Of a stretch of 64,000 nucleotides of DNA, positions 21,951 through 34,480 are shown piece after piece; position 1 is the first letter of the stretch; every line of letters starts with the position of its first letter. Position numbers and translations under genes: made by a program. This stretch comes from Physella acuta (Eukaryota; Mollusca; Gastropoda; Physidae), in assembly GCF_028476545.1 (NCBI RefSeq), contig NW_026731669.1, forward strand, positions 654,001 to 718,000, read 5' to 3'. The notes beneath the pieces are model-generated. The model was not told where the DNA came from. It saw nothing but the letters and a program-made list of their open reading frames with translations, and did not search any database.

Positions 21951-24890
21951 AAGTAGAAAATAAATTATACACAACTATTTAATTAAATTACTACATGTGT
22001 TACGAGGGGGAATATTTTGTAATTTACTTGGATGCGGCCCCTAGGGGACTGTAACTGTTGATGTATTTTTTTATGCTCTTCTGTGAGCGATGTTCCCCGT
22101 GTTGTACCTGTGTCCGCGGCATTCAAACCCCCGGCTGCTAATGGCAAGGACCGTTCAACTGTTTAACTTGGTTATGTAGACCTAATGAAGGGCTATATTA
22201 CTGTACCACTACTATACATTAATATACATTACTGAACAAATACTGTACATGGATTTGCCGTATACGGAATTGCCGTATATGCAATTAAGCCAGGATGTAT
22301 CAGCAAAAGCGTCAATCCGTTTGTGTGTTATCTCTCAGTGTTAGCCCTTAAAAATACTACTCCTCAGTGGGTGACATCACACCGCATCCCCACCGAGGCA
22401 GTGTTACATACATTGTCGGGTGGGGGGGGGTCAAGTCGATTGGTTGGTGCTGGGTCTCGTGCTGAGAAGTCACTTGGATTTGGCCAGGAGTTTTATGAGA
22501 ATTGGTTTAGTGATCGTTGGTTGCTTGCTTTAGTATCGTTGTCAGCTGTTACATAATCCAGTCATCTCATTTTTTTACTGAATATTGTAATCTTTAAAAT
22601 ATTATTCATGATTAATTAACTAACCAGGATTGTTACTGTTTTGATACGATTAGAACTACTAACTCATATACAATTAGCAGTCTGACAATCAAAAATAGAG
22701 ATGCCAAATGCAGTACGCAATGTTAGACAAAACTTAAAATTCAAACGGAAACACCTATTAAACTTTATTAAACTCTCAAAATTTCACAAACCTATGAAGT
22801 ATTTTAACTGATAAAAAGTAAAGTCGGTAGTGATGGCGGTACAGTGCAGTGCCTTAATGTTATCTGGCGCTCTATATATGTGTATGACTTTAGTGTTACT
22901 TTTTCATTCGTCGAGCCAGTAGCATCGCTTGGAAAGTTTTGGATGAGGTAATCTTCTCATCCTGCCATTTTGCATGTTTTTAATTGCATGCATGATTTAC
23001 CAACATCCCCTAGCCTCACCAACACGTTCCGTGATTCATTGCGGTCTATAATTAGAATTATCACCTGAACGTGAGTACGTTCATGCATGATGTCCTACCT
23101 GACCCAGGCTTTCAGACGCGCTGCCAAATTGACAACAAAACAGAACATCATGGCTACTTAAGGTCAACTCGTGAAACGTTACCTCTTCTCATTAAAGCCT
23201 GTACTGGTCAGTTATTTAGATGTGATCTGACCAATCAATGTAGAATAGGGCTAAAATTGATAATTTAAATCTTCATTATCAGTATAAGTTAATTTAGATG
23301 TAAGATTTCATTAAAAAATACTTTTTGTGTGTTTAATGAACACTAAAAAGAAATGTTATGATCAGATATTGAATTTAACATTAACTTTTTAAAAGAGAAC
23401 TACAAGTTAAATAGAAAACCCACAACGCACACACTATGACCAGATGATACCTTCTCAACTTCTAATATCACCTATAATGTTTAGTAAGCTTTACGCGGGT
23501 TATCTCTATTTGTTGATTGTAACAAGTATTGTCTAATCATCTGTTGTAAATCCAGCTCAAGGTAAGCAAAACAAAATGTGTCTGTAAATGGTTTAGTAGT
23601 TGATATTGACAGGTAGTTTAGGTAATAATTGTTGACATCCAGTGTAGATGATAGCAGCATTGAGAAAGTTTTTGATTATATTAGCAGACAGAGAGTGTAG
23701 GTAATACTTACAGACAGAGAGTGTACGTGATAATATCAGCTTAATATAAGGCAACTGAAGTTGTATATTATGTAAATATTGTATTTGTTAGAAGTAGCAA
23801 GCTTGTATGGGCTTACAGGTAGTTAAATTGTAGAAGGCTGTGAGGGTGAAAGCAGCAGACAGACAGTGAAGGTAAAATACTAGCACACAGTAACGGCCCT
23901 ATTTTGTTTTATGAATACACGAACGCGTAAAATCTTGTCTGAAGTCTGTTTCTCTTTTTTAAATAGCTGTGTATATTGTCTGCATCTTGATAGTTATTGT
24001 CTTGAATAGTCTAGCAGGAATATTAAATCTTAGACTGGCCTGAACTATTAGAATTATTTGTGGACAGCAGGGAAAAACGTGTAAAAGTTTTGTTTAAAAA
24101 TTCAGTTGTAAATTGTAGAATGCATTGCTTTGTCTCGAAGAAACCAACCAGTATGGGCACTTGATACCGTGTACAATAACTTGTCTCCTTGTAGGCTACC
24201 TAGCTTGGCAAAATTGTATTAACAGCCACTTGAAGACTCTTTTTGTAAGGTTTAAACGAAACGATTTGACGCATTCATTAGTGCTGTACGGTATTGTTTT
24301 TATTCATTTTTGCTATAATGTTGACAAAACAAATTATGCTCTGAAATTAATTAAGAAGAAAGACAACCATATCAATTCTATTGAAAGTGAAATATTTACA
24401 TTGTTATTTCCCCTCGACCATAACACTTTGTTTGTGCAGTGTTTACAGCGTCAACTAAAGGCACCAATACTAAATGACCAAAAATAAAAGAAAACATTAA
24501 ATACATTAAGAAGATGTCATATTATGTAACACAATTTATACAATATATGAATATTCCTATAATAAGATGGAGGTTAATTCCTTTGTTGAGTATACCGAGA
24601 TTTAGGACATAAACTATTGACAGGAACAGGAAAAAAGAAAGATAATCATGAAATTCATTTCTTTTAAAATATTTTCATTGTTGCTTCCCTTTGACCGTAA
24701 ACGAATTTTTTGAGAGCTCATTATGAACCATTGGTTTTATGCATTAATCTTTGTTTTTAATGTTACCAATATCTGCCAAGTTTTGCCATAAAATCCAAGG
24801 AAGTAACGTTATCTTTAAAATTAGAAGTTAATCTATTTTTTGAACATGTTTTGTTTAAATTATGCCACGTTTATATTGTACGATTTCACT
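21951..24890. other. putative lectin intron, no gene recognised
   Basis: Low coding potential. Frames at 22323-22556, 23071-23268 and 24125-24487 show no family motif. Direct similarity between about 24345-24440 and 24635-24725 suggests a small local duplication. Confidence 0.45.
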
Positions 24891-24892
24891 CA

Positions 24893-24990
24893 GGTACCCA
24901 CGAGAGCAGGATGGACTCAGGAACGAGAGACTTGCATTTCAACATGCGAGTGTTCTATCACCAGTTGGTGAAATTATTTAGAAGAAATAA
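24893..24990 (+). pseudogene. damaged F-type lectin exon 2 of gene 1
   Basis: A TTTCACTCAG acceptor is followed, in the phase set by exon 1, by REQDGLRNERLAFQ. After a one-base shift the other frame gives FNMRVFYHQLVK. Together these resemble the N(R/E)RL-x-F-x-(I/M)-x-V-F segment that begins exon 2 in the sister gene. The rest of the exon is not recognisable. This is my reading of a weak similarity; a chance match is possible. Confidence 0.4.
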
Positions 24991-25587
24991 GTATAAAAGA
25001 AAATTTTTACACAAGTGTCAGTCGAACAGAGGGACAAACTCCGATCTCACATTTCTATTGGAGTAGGACAACACAAGATGTAGATCTTAATGGTTGTGTC
25101 TGGTATCAGTTGAGTTATTTGAACTTCACTTCATTGAAATCGATCATTAATAGACAGTTATTTATACTTATATAGGCTGCATGGCACCTTCCGCTTTACA
25201 TTGGGTTCTGAACGTTATAAAACCACCGACATCATGACGGAAATATATCGAGATCAGTAACAAAATTTGTTAGACAATAATTTGACATTTATTAATAAGA
25301 CAACATTCTAATTAGTCTACGAAATTGAATGCAACAAGAAAACAAAGTATTTTCACCTTGAGCATTTATGTTCTAGTGGATAATAATTTTTGGGTAATCT
25401 ATTGCTAGGTACGTAAAATCGCCTGCGATTTAAGGTGACTCCTTAAATTTTATTTCACATTTGATAGGAGGATTTTATTTTTGAAATTTACAAAAAATGT
25501 TTCAAAGTTTCATTTATGCTCCTTTTAAAAAAAAAATGAATTAAAACTTTTGAGTAATAAATGAAGACTAGCGATGTTCCGTTAACC

Positions 25588-25845
25588 GGAAGTAGTAATT
25601 TACGCTATTTCCGATTTATAAAAAAACGCATATGAATTTATAAGGTACTAATAATATTCAACACTATTATACACCTATTGTTTGTCGTTCACTTGGTGCG
25701 CAATTCCTTTTTCTTCTAGAATCTATTCATTTTTTAGAAGTGTAAGTAATTAAACGTTATGTCTTTATCCCGAGTTGCCATCCGCCGTAGTGTTATGTAA
25801 GAATATTTGAAAAAGTTTAGGGGAGATCACTCCCGGTTAATTAAA
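25588..25845. repeat. arm of the foldback family
   Basis: Right-arm type: AACCGGAAGTAGTAATTTAC through to GTTTAGGGGAGATCACTCCC GG. It lies just beyond the 3' end of lectin gene 2. Confidence 0.75.
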
Positions 25846-25979
25846 ATGATGGATTTCACCAACACGAAGGTTAACTGCTAGCTAGATCGTTACATGTTTA
25901 AACCAGAGTGAATGTCGCCAAACCAGAAGTTTCGCTACCTTGAGTGTCACTGCATTATCTTTATCATCCTACATTATAA

Positions 25980-28900
25980 CTAGAATTTTATAATATAGAA
26001 CTGGACATCCGATATTGAGATCAGATTTGTAACAACAGTGACATCTCTCGGGTCAACATTCAACAGTTGACACAGACGTGTAGAAGGGAACCAGTTGAAA
26101 GCACCACAACCGTCTGTGTAACGTTTCTCTAGACACAGTTAGATCAAACATAGACGTGACGTCAAGCTTCTTGTTCTTGTAAACTTTAAAAGGGCTGGCT
26201 TTTGTTGGTGTTGTAGCCAACACTTGTAGCTCACAAAAGTTGAGGTAATCTTGAGTATACCTGTTGAAATACAAAAATAAACTCATACAAAGATTTATTT
26301 TAAATAGCAAACCTGGTGGGCATTGAAACTGTAGATAAAGACAGTTGGTTAGAATTGAAGAATGTTTAATATTAACATATCGTGTAACATTTGCGTTCCA
26401 TTAAGTAAAGGTTAGGGGCGTTTCTAACCGACCATGAGTACATAGATATTAAAGTTCATATTGACCAATACACCGATTTGAATGAAACGAAAATTTCAAA
26501 TAAAATTCTAATTCTTCGTTCTAAATGATAGTGATTCACTCCAAACAATTAAGTATTATAAGTCAAGGGGATAAAGTCCTTTTAGGCCGCTGACTTAAAT
26601 TTCCGCCTGCTTTTAATTTTTACATTCAAGTATATGAAGTATTGAGGAATCATTGTAATTCTGCCGAAAATCGAAATCACAATACGGAAAATATCTGCTA
26701 TTTTATAAATTTGTAAGTAATATTACTAATATTGTTAATATGTGACCTGAAGCACCACTTTACGCTATTTTAGATTTCGCAAACAAAACACAAATGATTA
26801 TAAAGTACTAATGTTCCCCACTATTATACACACATTATTTGCTGTTTATTTTGTGTGCACTTTATTTTTTTCTGCGAGTTTAATATGTACAAATTGATTA
26901 AAATCATGTCTATATCCCGATTTGCCACCCCCCGTTGTGTTATATAAGAATATTCGAGAAAGTTAAGAAGATTTGCTTCCTCAGTCTTTATTGGCGTTGT
27001 CCCAAGTCCAAAGGTAAAATCCCCCAGGCAGATGAGGCTCGATAGCTAAGGACAGCCACTCATCTAGGAGAGACAACTCCAATATCAAATATCTTCTGCA
27101 TTGTAGTTTGTTATTGGGTAGACAGATAGTGTTAAAACATTGCGATATTCCCTTGTGTCAAGTCTTCGAACCTAATTTATAATTTTGTGCAGCTCTTCTC
27201 ATACAGCGATTGACTTATCATTATCTTTTATCGACTAATATGTAAACAAAACTGCCTAGTAGCCGCTTCATTGACTTCCGCATTCTCGTATATTCCAGCA
27301 GGTTATACAAAAAGACACATATAACACATAGCAAGATTTTTTTTCTCCTTTACAATATAGCTTACAATGTCTAGAGTAAACAACACTTACTTGATTAATC
27401 TCACATAACGACCAGCTATTGGCTTGCTGCAGTTCCACGTAAAGATACCAATTGCTGCGGCTTCTGTCTGTTGGTAACAGATGCTTCCAGGAACATTGGG
27501 AAATGTTGATGTCTTACGAGGATCGGTGGTAAACACATCAATCAGGAAATGATTTAACCTAACTGCCCATTGTAGACCATCGTTCCTGCCATGAGCAAAG
27601 CAATAGTTTTTCAGACACATGTACTATATATATATATATGTATGTATGTATGTATGCATGTAACAAGTGGAAAGTTACAGCCAATGCTTAATGCTACAAA
27701 AAGGACGGGATGCTACGGACACATGGCGGTTTTGATCTACATCACCCGATAGCTGTCATATCACCCTGGGTAAGACCAAACCTCTTATTGGACCTGTCAA
27801 TTGAATTGCGACCCACCGGTCAAGCGGAAATGCGCGGCGAAACGAGATAGCTATCCCTGTAATCAATAGCCAAAAAGCTGACCAAGCCGACTCTTTGTAA
27901 CAAAGGGGCTGGACCGCCCGGACCACTAATTTGGTCTAACAAAGGTGGCATCGAAAAGCGAACTACAGGTTCTCACTATTACGGCGCTTCTCCACCACTG
28001 GTAAAGGTAACGCACTACCCGAATTCTTTTGGATAGTTTTAAATTGATGACTTACGAAACTAAAAGACTACCAGACCACGAAACTCTCCGTGAACTCGTA
28101 TGTAATGTCTAGGGTAAAAACACAAAGCCTTCTGTAACTAATAATACTTTTAATTAATTCACAACCTTTTAATATGTATACAAGTCCAAAGAATAAACAC
28201 TATGTAAAATAATAGAAATATACAAATAATGACAGACCCAACTTACGAGTTGAAGAATAACACAATGAAACTACTAACACTGCAGTAGATACTTAAGTAA
28301 TCAACACAACCTACGCGTTATTAAATTGAGGCACAGAAAAATACCGAATGCACAGGTATTTAGGGATAATTGCTGCTTAAACTAGAAAATACAACAACGT
28401 GGCTTTCTCTCCCGGTGGATGTCTGGGAGACTCTCTCTGCACGAGGGAGGAAATATCCTGATATATATAGGACCCCATAATTATGGGATGCTGATCTCAA
28501 AGTCAAAGACCATTGGGGGAGGAAGTAGTCAAAGTATTAGCCAAGCAAAATCATTGGTGAATCTTATCACATGCGTGATGGAATTTTTTGTTTGTTTGAA
28601 CCAATTAAATATAAAATTAAACAATTAAATAATAAAAAAGAAGACCTAAGTAGGTCACATCACTAATAAAGAATCTTGAGCTGACCAGACTTTGACCACG
28701 AGGTGAGGACGGTATTAGAGACGGTCGTATGTAATGACAGATTTGGACCTTGTCCGCTTTGGCATGGTTTGTCGACTTTGGGGGACAGTACGATCAGAAA
28801 ACACATGCGAGAAGTTAGACTAGACTCTGGTACAACATATAAACCCAGTCTAGTTACAGTTAATAACATGCGGCTCCACAACCAAGACACAGTACAGCAA

Positions 28901-29694
28901 GCCAATACAGTAAACGCCACAACAGAGGAGATAAACGAGGAGATTAACACTGACTGTCAATAGTAAAATCAAAATATCAACCCAAAACAAAAAGACAAGC
29001 AATACGAAAAAGACAGCAATTACAACAAATGATACAAACCTAACCTGATAACAGCCAATATAAACAGCTGCTTACCAAAGCAGAAAACTACAACGAGAAG
29101 TAAAATCTTCGCTCTCCAATAATTAATTCACAAAACATTGACATACTACTACTACTAGTATTACAAGCACATTTTAAAACACTGTAACAAGCACAGCAAT
29201 ACTCTAACACATTAGGTATCACGCAAGAAGTACACAGTATAGACAAGCAAAATTGCAGAGGAGCAAGCACACTATACATAACAGAAAAGTACACACAAGC
29301 ACACACAAGCACACGCTTAGCGACAATTCAACAGACACACAGGGAGGACTCAAATACAATAAAAAACGAACTACACCGAATTTGTTACCACTTTTTTGTT
29401 TACACATAGATGTAAAATATGTCTAAATAACCTGTTTGTCAGAACAACTGCCTTGATGACGTAAGTATCCAAGAGGTCCACCATCCACCAACTGTTGTTT
29501 AGAGGACAGCTAGATGTACATTGTCCACCGACTTCATTAACTGTCGTATCACCATCGTTTCCTTTTTCAGGAGTCCAATCATTGTACACAGAGGACAGGA
29601 AGGCTGGCTTGTAAAGAGCAACGTTGTACAATGTATCAGCTCCCAACGTAGTCGTGAGGTAGTGGAACAACAGCCATACCAGTGACGACATCAT
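25980..29694 (-). CDS. F-type lectin with PAN/apple-like C-terminus, gene 2
   Basis: Exons 29694-29432, 27585-27391 and 26260-25980; all junctions are AG/GT and the phases (2, 2) agree. Exon 1: signal peptide MMSSLVWLLFHYLTTTLGA, then [20 protein letters not shown] and SWWMVDLLDTYVIKAVVLTN. Exon 2: RNDGLQWAVRLNHFLIDVFT through GSICYQQTE to CSKPIAGRYVRLIK. Exon 3: YTQDYLNFCELQVLA closes the F-type lectin fold. It continues through KLDVTSMFDLTVSRE into a Cys-containing PAN/apple-like piece (CGAFNWFPSTRLCQLL). One frameshift lies at about 26121-26127, between SRE and RYTDGCG; one surplus base would account for it and leave about 245 residues. It is therefore either a recent pseudogene or an assembly error. 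It is convergent with lectin gene 1. Likely secreted, glycan-binding. Confidence 0.8.
26745..26975. repeat. arm of the foldback family, in lectin gene 2 intron
   Basis: CTATTTTAGATTTCGCAAAC to ATAAGAATATTCGAGAAAGT, diverged relative of the 1968-2662 right arm. Confidence 0.65.
26995..27130 (+). repeat. fragment of the CTAGGAGAGACAACT SINE family
   Basis: Shares GAGGCTCGATAGCTAAGGAC-like sequence, CTAGGAGAGACAACTCC and TTGTAGTTTGT with the SINE at 61735-62012 (opposite strand). Confidence 0.6.
28020..28640. repeat. dispersed repeat pair, copy 1
   Basis: Diverged match to 30529-31080: ATTCTTTTGGATAG ... TTACGAAACTAAAAGA at one end, and TAATTATGGGATGCTGA ... AAAGACCATTGGGGGAGG at the other. 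Family unknown; it flanks exon 1 of lectin gene 2 on the opposite side from copy 2. Confidence 0.55.
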
Positions 29695-29891
29695 TGACAC
29701 TTTTTCCGCTACAGTTATCGTTAATGTCCTATGCTTAAAAAATAGTGTTAAGCAATATTTTGCTGCATATTGAAACACTGTCAGAAAAAATATAATTATA
29801 ATAATTATTATTATATACCAATACCATGAGTCTGATAGACACTTTAGAATGTCTGATTCCATCAACTTTATACTATTCACTATGCAGTGTC

Positions 29892-29900
29892 TTTTATATA
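29892..29900 (-). promoter_or_regulatory. TATA box upstream of lectin gene 2
   Basis: TATATAAAA on the minus strand, about 200 bases upstream of the chosen ATG. The distance leaves room for a 5' UTR, possibly spliced. Confidence 0.45.
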
Positions 29901-30528
29901 AACAGTATCGATTTTTACAAATTGATATCGATATGACGTTTGAGCTTCATTAAGAATTTATATGCCAGCTATCATTGATCTTTACTTGAAAAGTCAATAA
30001 ATCTTCTACGTGTAAAAGGCCACTTGGTCAACTATATAAATATGATGTTATTATGTTATAAGGAAACGTTATACATTTTCAATTTCAAACACCTGAGAAA
30101 GTTTCACTCTGTTTATAACATGCCCAAAACTAGTTAACACCCATTTTGCCAATATTACAATTTAATTTTGATTACAGTGAGGTTGCTGGGTTTTTTTTTA
30201 ATTCCGTCGCACTGAAAAGCTAGTTACCTCTTATCTATACTAGATCCTTTTTATTACGCCTAAAAATACCATCTCTAAAAGACAATTACGCTTTTTATCA
30301 TCTTCGCAGATTTCCAGCTTGCTATCGATCGCCATCAGAGAGTATTGTGCAAACCACAAGTTAGTGTTTTCAGTTGGTTTGACATTCACCTATTTACATA
30401 ATTTATATTTGAATGAAGTCAATGCAATTATTTTACTGCAGAGATGACCCAATGAAGTCGTGTGTTAAGTGTTCAGTTTTACACTATGTTACGTAACTCT
30501 ATAACTGACAAATATTACGTAACACTCA
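29901..30528. other. intergenic, no gene
   Basis: AT-rich sequence with no coding signal, terminal repeats or arrays noticed. Confidence 0.4.
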
Positions 30529-31080
30529 GATTCTTTTGGGATGGCTCCAGACTGATGAATTATACGAAACTACAAAAGATTACTAGCAACAAAAAGCTCT
30601 TCGTAGACTCGAAATCTAATAGAACTTTTAATCAATCTAAAACCTTCTGAAAAGCAAACAAGCCTAAATAATAAAATACAATGCAAAAACTATAAAATAA
30701 TTTAAAACTCAATTTACAATTTTATGGAAATCACAAACACTTCTTTCTACAATTAACACTGGATAAAATATCTCACTAACACAACCTACACTATTAAAAA
30801 TCAAATACTTAGTATTATTGAAACATAAGTAAATTACGGCCTAACACATCATGGATGCTATGAGCCATGGGTTCTCTCTGAGTGTTACGTGCCTCGTGTC
30901 TGAAAAATTCCTCCTTTTTTTTACTACACTAAAATTATGGGATGTTGACACCAATATCAAGGACCATACGGGGGTGGAGCCAAAACACGAGTAATACGAA
31001 CATAATTGTGAATACTATCACATGAGTATGGTGGAAAATTTCTTAGTCTAACAAAAAGATGGCTCAAGGCCATTTAAACA
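30529..31080. repeat. dispersed repeat pair, copy 2
   Basis: Diverged match to 28020-28640; it ends AATATCAAGGACCATACGGG followed by GGTGGAGCC. Confidence 0.55.
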
Positions 31081-31194
31081 TTGATAATATTAAACTATTA
31101 AAAAAAAGAATTAAGTAGGTCACATTTAGTAGAGCGATATAGTTGGAATATTTTTAGCTTCTATTTATGGGAATACTTACTTTTTTAATGACTG

Positions 31195-31345
31195 GCTTAC
31201 TATGTGTATTTATAAAATTTCATATCAAACAAGTTGCCTATCTGGATCAGGCGGGACACGGGGGCAGGTGAAGTAGAGTTCACCTGTTTATGCAACTGAA
31301 GCATATGCAGGGATAATGTGGTCAGACCCATGTTAAGTCGAAATC
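31195..31345 (-). repeat. tRNA-derived SINE fragment
   Basis: Reverse-strand body of the SINE family: GGTGAAGTAGAGTTCACCTG, GCATATGCAGGGATAATGTG. Confidence 0.65.
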
Positions 31346-31424
31346 AGTTATTAAAAAAGAAAATATATACCTGTTGTCTGAGGTGTGGCATCTTTTAAAA
31401 CGTGAGTATTGTGCATGTTTTGTG

Positions 31425-31502
31425 ACAAGATTTGACAGTAGGAAGGGAAGGGGAAAGATAAAAATCGTCAAACAAACTTGACATCATTTACGGATGACCC
31501 CC
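31425..31502. mobile_element. fragment of the GACGTCA inverted-repeat element
   Basis: GGAAAGATAAAAATCGTCAA to CATCATTTACGGATGACCCC, matching the terminal part of the 59216 copy and the end motif of 10973-11433. Confidence 0.55.
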
Positions 31503-31985
31503 AAAACCCAGAGTTATTCAAGGATAAAGGGTATTTGTTATATACAACTTTGTTTTACATAAATAATGGGTTAGTATATATTCCACGTTATTCAAACAAC
31601 ACTTTGTAATATACTGACAACTGAAAAAAAAATCTCATTTTGGATGCATGTATTGTAAAAGTCGGACATTCTATTTCTGCTTTTTATGTAAAAGAAGCTC
31701 TATGATTTCTGCCATATTGAATTAATATTTTAACTACCCAAAAATTATTATAATTAGTGTATGCTTTTGCGTTTAGTTGAAGGTAATTGTGTCTGTTAGC
31801 ACATATGTAAGTGTGTGTGCGTGTCCTATAAAATCAAAATTCATGTTTTAATACTTCTAGCACATCTGACTAAAGTTGCTGATAATCTCTTTAATTCTCC
31901 TGCGACTCTCAAACTAACAAACTGATTAATTTACCACCAATATTTTACAGTCGTGTGCGGCATTATATACACTCATGTGGTCATG

Positions 31986-32208
31986 CAGTGTTTCTTCCAG
32001 ACTTTTTTCTCCGGGGGGGCACTTGAAATTTTCGGGGGGGGGGGGGGGCGGTAGACTTTCTTCGGGGGGGCGGACACTGTTAAAAGTATATATTTTCTAT
32101 ATACCTTATATAAATTTCATTTCGTTCGGGGGGGCGGTAAAAATTTTTCGGGGGGGCTTCGCCCCCCCCCCCCCCCCCCCCCCGAAGAGATGCCTGGAAG
32201 AAACTCTG
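31986..32208. mobile_element. G/C-homopolymer hAT MITE
   Basis: Starts CAGTGTTTCTTCCAG and ends CTGGAAGAAACTCTG. Flanks are GGTCATG and GGTCATAG, an imperfect target duplication. Opposite orientation to the copy at 12332. Confidence 0.85.
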
Positions 32209-33636
32209 GGTCATAGAAATTGCATTATGGAGTTTTGCGTAACTTAATTTCAGGTGAGCTGTCTTGATGTTTTTATTATTTAGGTATCTAAACATAGCAA
32301 AGTTTTTCGTAATATAATAAAACTTCTGGTTAAAGTTTAAGGTTAAAGATATTGATTTGAAATGTAGCCTACAAACAAATAAATAATATCTTCACGTTTT
32401 CGGCATTTGCAATTTATATAACAAAGAATCTAAAAATATTACATTTTCGATTTACAAAGATTAAGTTTTATATGTTTATTATACATTTTAACGCCAACTT
32501 TGAAGTCGAAATTAACCAACAATGTATGTTTTTTAATGGCAACAACAAACAACGAATGCGTCTCGTCAAACTTGATGGGGCCAGTTATTGCCTCTTCTTA
32601 AACTAAAGTTCCTGCAGTTTGTTAGTGATCGAGTGATATAGACTTATAAACAAATAGGCCTATACGCTAGTTTGTTTTCAAACAGTCGAACTCGTTTTAA
32701 CATTGCAATAGATCAATTTACAAAATATTGTATAGAGAAACTCGAGGAAGCCAAGCATTAAAAAAAAGAACAAAACAAAAAAACAAAACTCAGCTTTTGA
32801 CACTAGCAACGATAAGAATCGTACAATAAATAATACAATGTTTCTAAACACCGAGACAGAGACACTACACCGTGGTGAATGAAAAACCGACGCGATAGAA
32901 CTTGGGTACCTATCTGAAATATTGTTCGATTATAAATTTCTGATTTCAATAAACTTGTTGTTACGTTGTCCCTTTTGGCGCTAAAGAAAAACAACATCAT
33001 AACAAGAAATAATGTAAAAGTTGAATTTTATTTCGAGAAAGTTGATACTTTACTAATGAAGTAAATGTCATGAACAATTAAATGTATCGTTTTTTTTTTC
33101 AAATAACAGGGTATTGTGAGTATTGCTAGTTTAATTCCTATGCCAATAACTTTTTATTTTCTCTATAATTAACAGACGTTGGCCTACATATCATTTAATA
33201 ATATAAAACGAAAGAGTTTGTATTTAAAATATACTTTGTATTTCTAATCCCATCAGGTGTAAGAATAGACAACTTTATAAAAAAGGAAATAGTTACAAAT
33301 GGTAACCGCTAGAAAGTTGCTGAATCAATAAAACCTAATTATATATTCTTTTGTTTTATTTATATAGGTGGAGTTGACGAGTAGTTTAAAATTGACAACA
33401 TGGAATGGATATGCTAGTAACATGAATAGTGTAGCAAAAAGTCTGTCATTGCAGTAATATCATAGCAGTTGATAACGACAAGGTTTCTATAAAACGCCAG
33501 AGTACATCACACATACAACACTTCAACAAAAAGCTCGGCCTTCTATTCTAGAATTCAACTTTTTTATAATTTAAAACAATTATAAGATATCTACCTTTAA
33601 GGGTCAACTTCTTAAATGTATTTTTATTTTTATTAT
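32209..33636. other. gene-free sequence
   Basis: AT-rich; no coding signal and no repeats apart from short homopolymers. Confidence 0.45.
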
Positions 33637-33756
33637 TAGCAGCTTTCCTTACAACAAGATACACATTTTTCTTCACGTAGATCCTACTACATATATGGAA
33701 TCACTTACAGTCAAGTTTTTATATTTTTTTTACTTTTTATTATTAGCCGCTTTCCC

Positions 33757-33844
<88 letters not shown>

Positions 33845-33880
33845 ATTTTTACGTACACGTAGATCCTACTAAATATATGG
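33637..33880. repeat. imperfect tandem duplication with (TA)n expansion
   Basis: Two units share TTTTTATTATTAGC(A/C)GCTTTCC and CACGTAGATCCTACT plus ATATATGG. In the second unit, a (TA)n tract of about 75 bp replaces the middle. Confidence 0.75.
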
Positions 33881-34054
33881 ATAACCAAATTAAAATTTGC
33901 TATTTCAAATCATGGGTTTCAGCAAGTAGAACGTCCTGGATCAACCCATCTGTGATTGGTATCTGACACACATGAGGGAAGAAAAGGCGGCTGAGAATAG
34001 TGTTATGTTAAAATCATTTATGAAATGAATGTTGTTTTTAATGTTGTTGCTAAT

Positions 34055-34297
34055 GTTTAGCTGGACTGCTAACCCGTAAGTCTCGAGTTCGAATCCGGTT
34101 TCAAGTCAGACGACCGTCCCTGAGTCCACCCAGCTCTGATGGGTACCTAACTCACGTTAGGGAAACTAAAGGCGGCTGGTCATAGTGCTGACCACACTAT
34201 CTCTTCATATGCAGAGGTCACAGAAACAAGCGAACTCTACTTCACTTGCTCCATAGGCCGTCGGGGTTGAAAAGGAAACTTTACTTTACTTTACTTT
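34055..34297 (+). repeat. tRNA-derived SINE, near full length
   Basis: The head has a box B-like GAGTTCGAATCCGG. The body has GATGGGTACCTAACTCACGT, AAAGGCGGCTGGTCATAGTG, CATATGCAGAGGTCACAGAA and CTCTACTTCACTTGCTCCAT. The tail is (TTTAC)n. It is the best template in the window for the family. Confidence 0.8.
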
Positions 34298-34299
34298 TA

Positions 34300-34480
34300 T
34301 GTTTTAATTTATGTTGCCATTAGTGTTGTCGTTAATGTTTTCATTAATGGTGTCGTTAATGCTGACATTAATTCTGGCTTTAATGTTGGCATTAATATAG
34401 TATTTGTTGTTGCAACAGTATTGTTTAAATTAGTGTCTTCATTAATGTTGCTAACATTGTTAAAAGCTGATGATTTTAGT
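34300..34480. repeat. degenerate GTTGTCATTAAT minisatellite
   Basis: About a dozen loose repeats of a 12-18 bp TTAATGTTG(T/G)C(A/G)TTAATG-like unit. Confidence 0.6.

Noticed and set aside
24125-24487. 120-codon plus-strand frame
   Set aside because: No recognisable motif; its later half resembles a second AT-rich stretch at 24635-24725, suggesting non-coding local duplication.
28663-28963. Overlapping open frames on both strands
   Set aside because: A short region of somewhat higher GC; a decayed retroelement piece is possible, but no motif was convincing enough to call.
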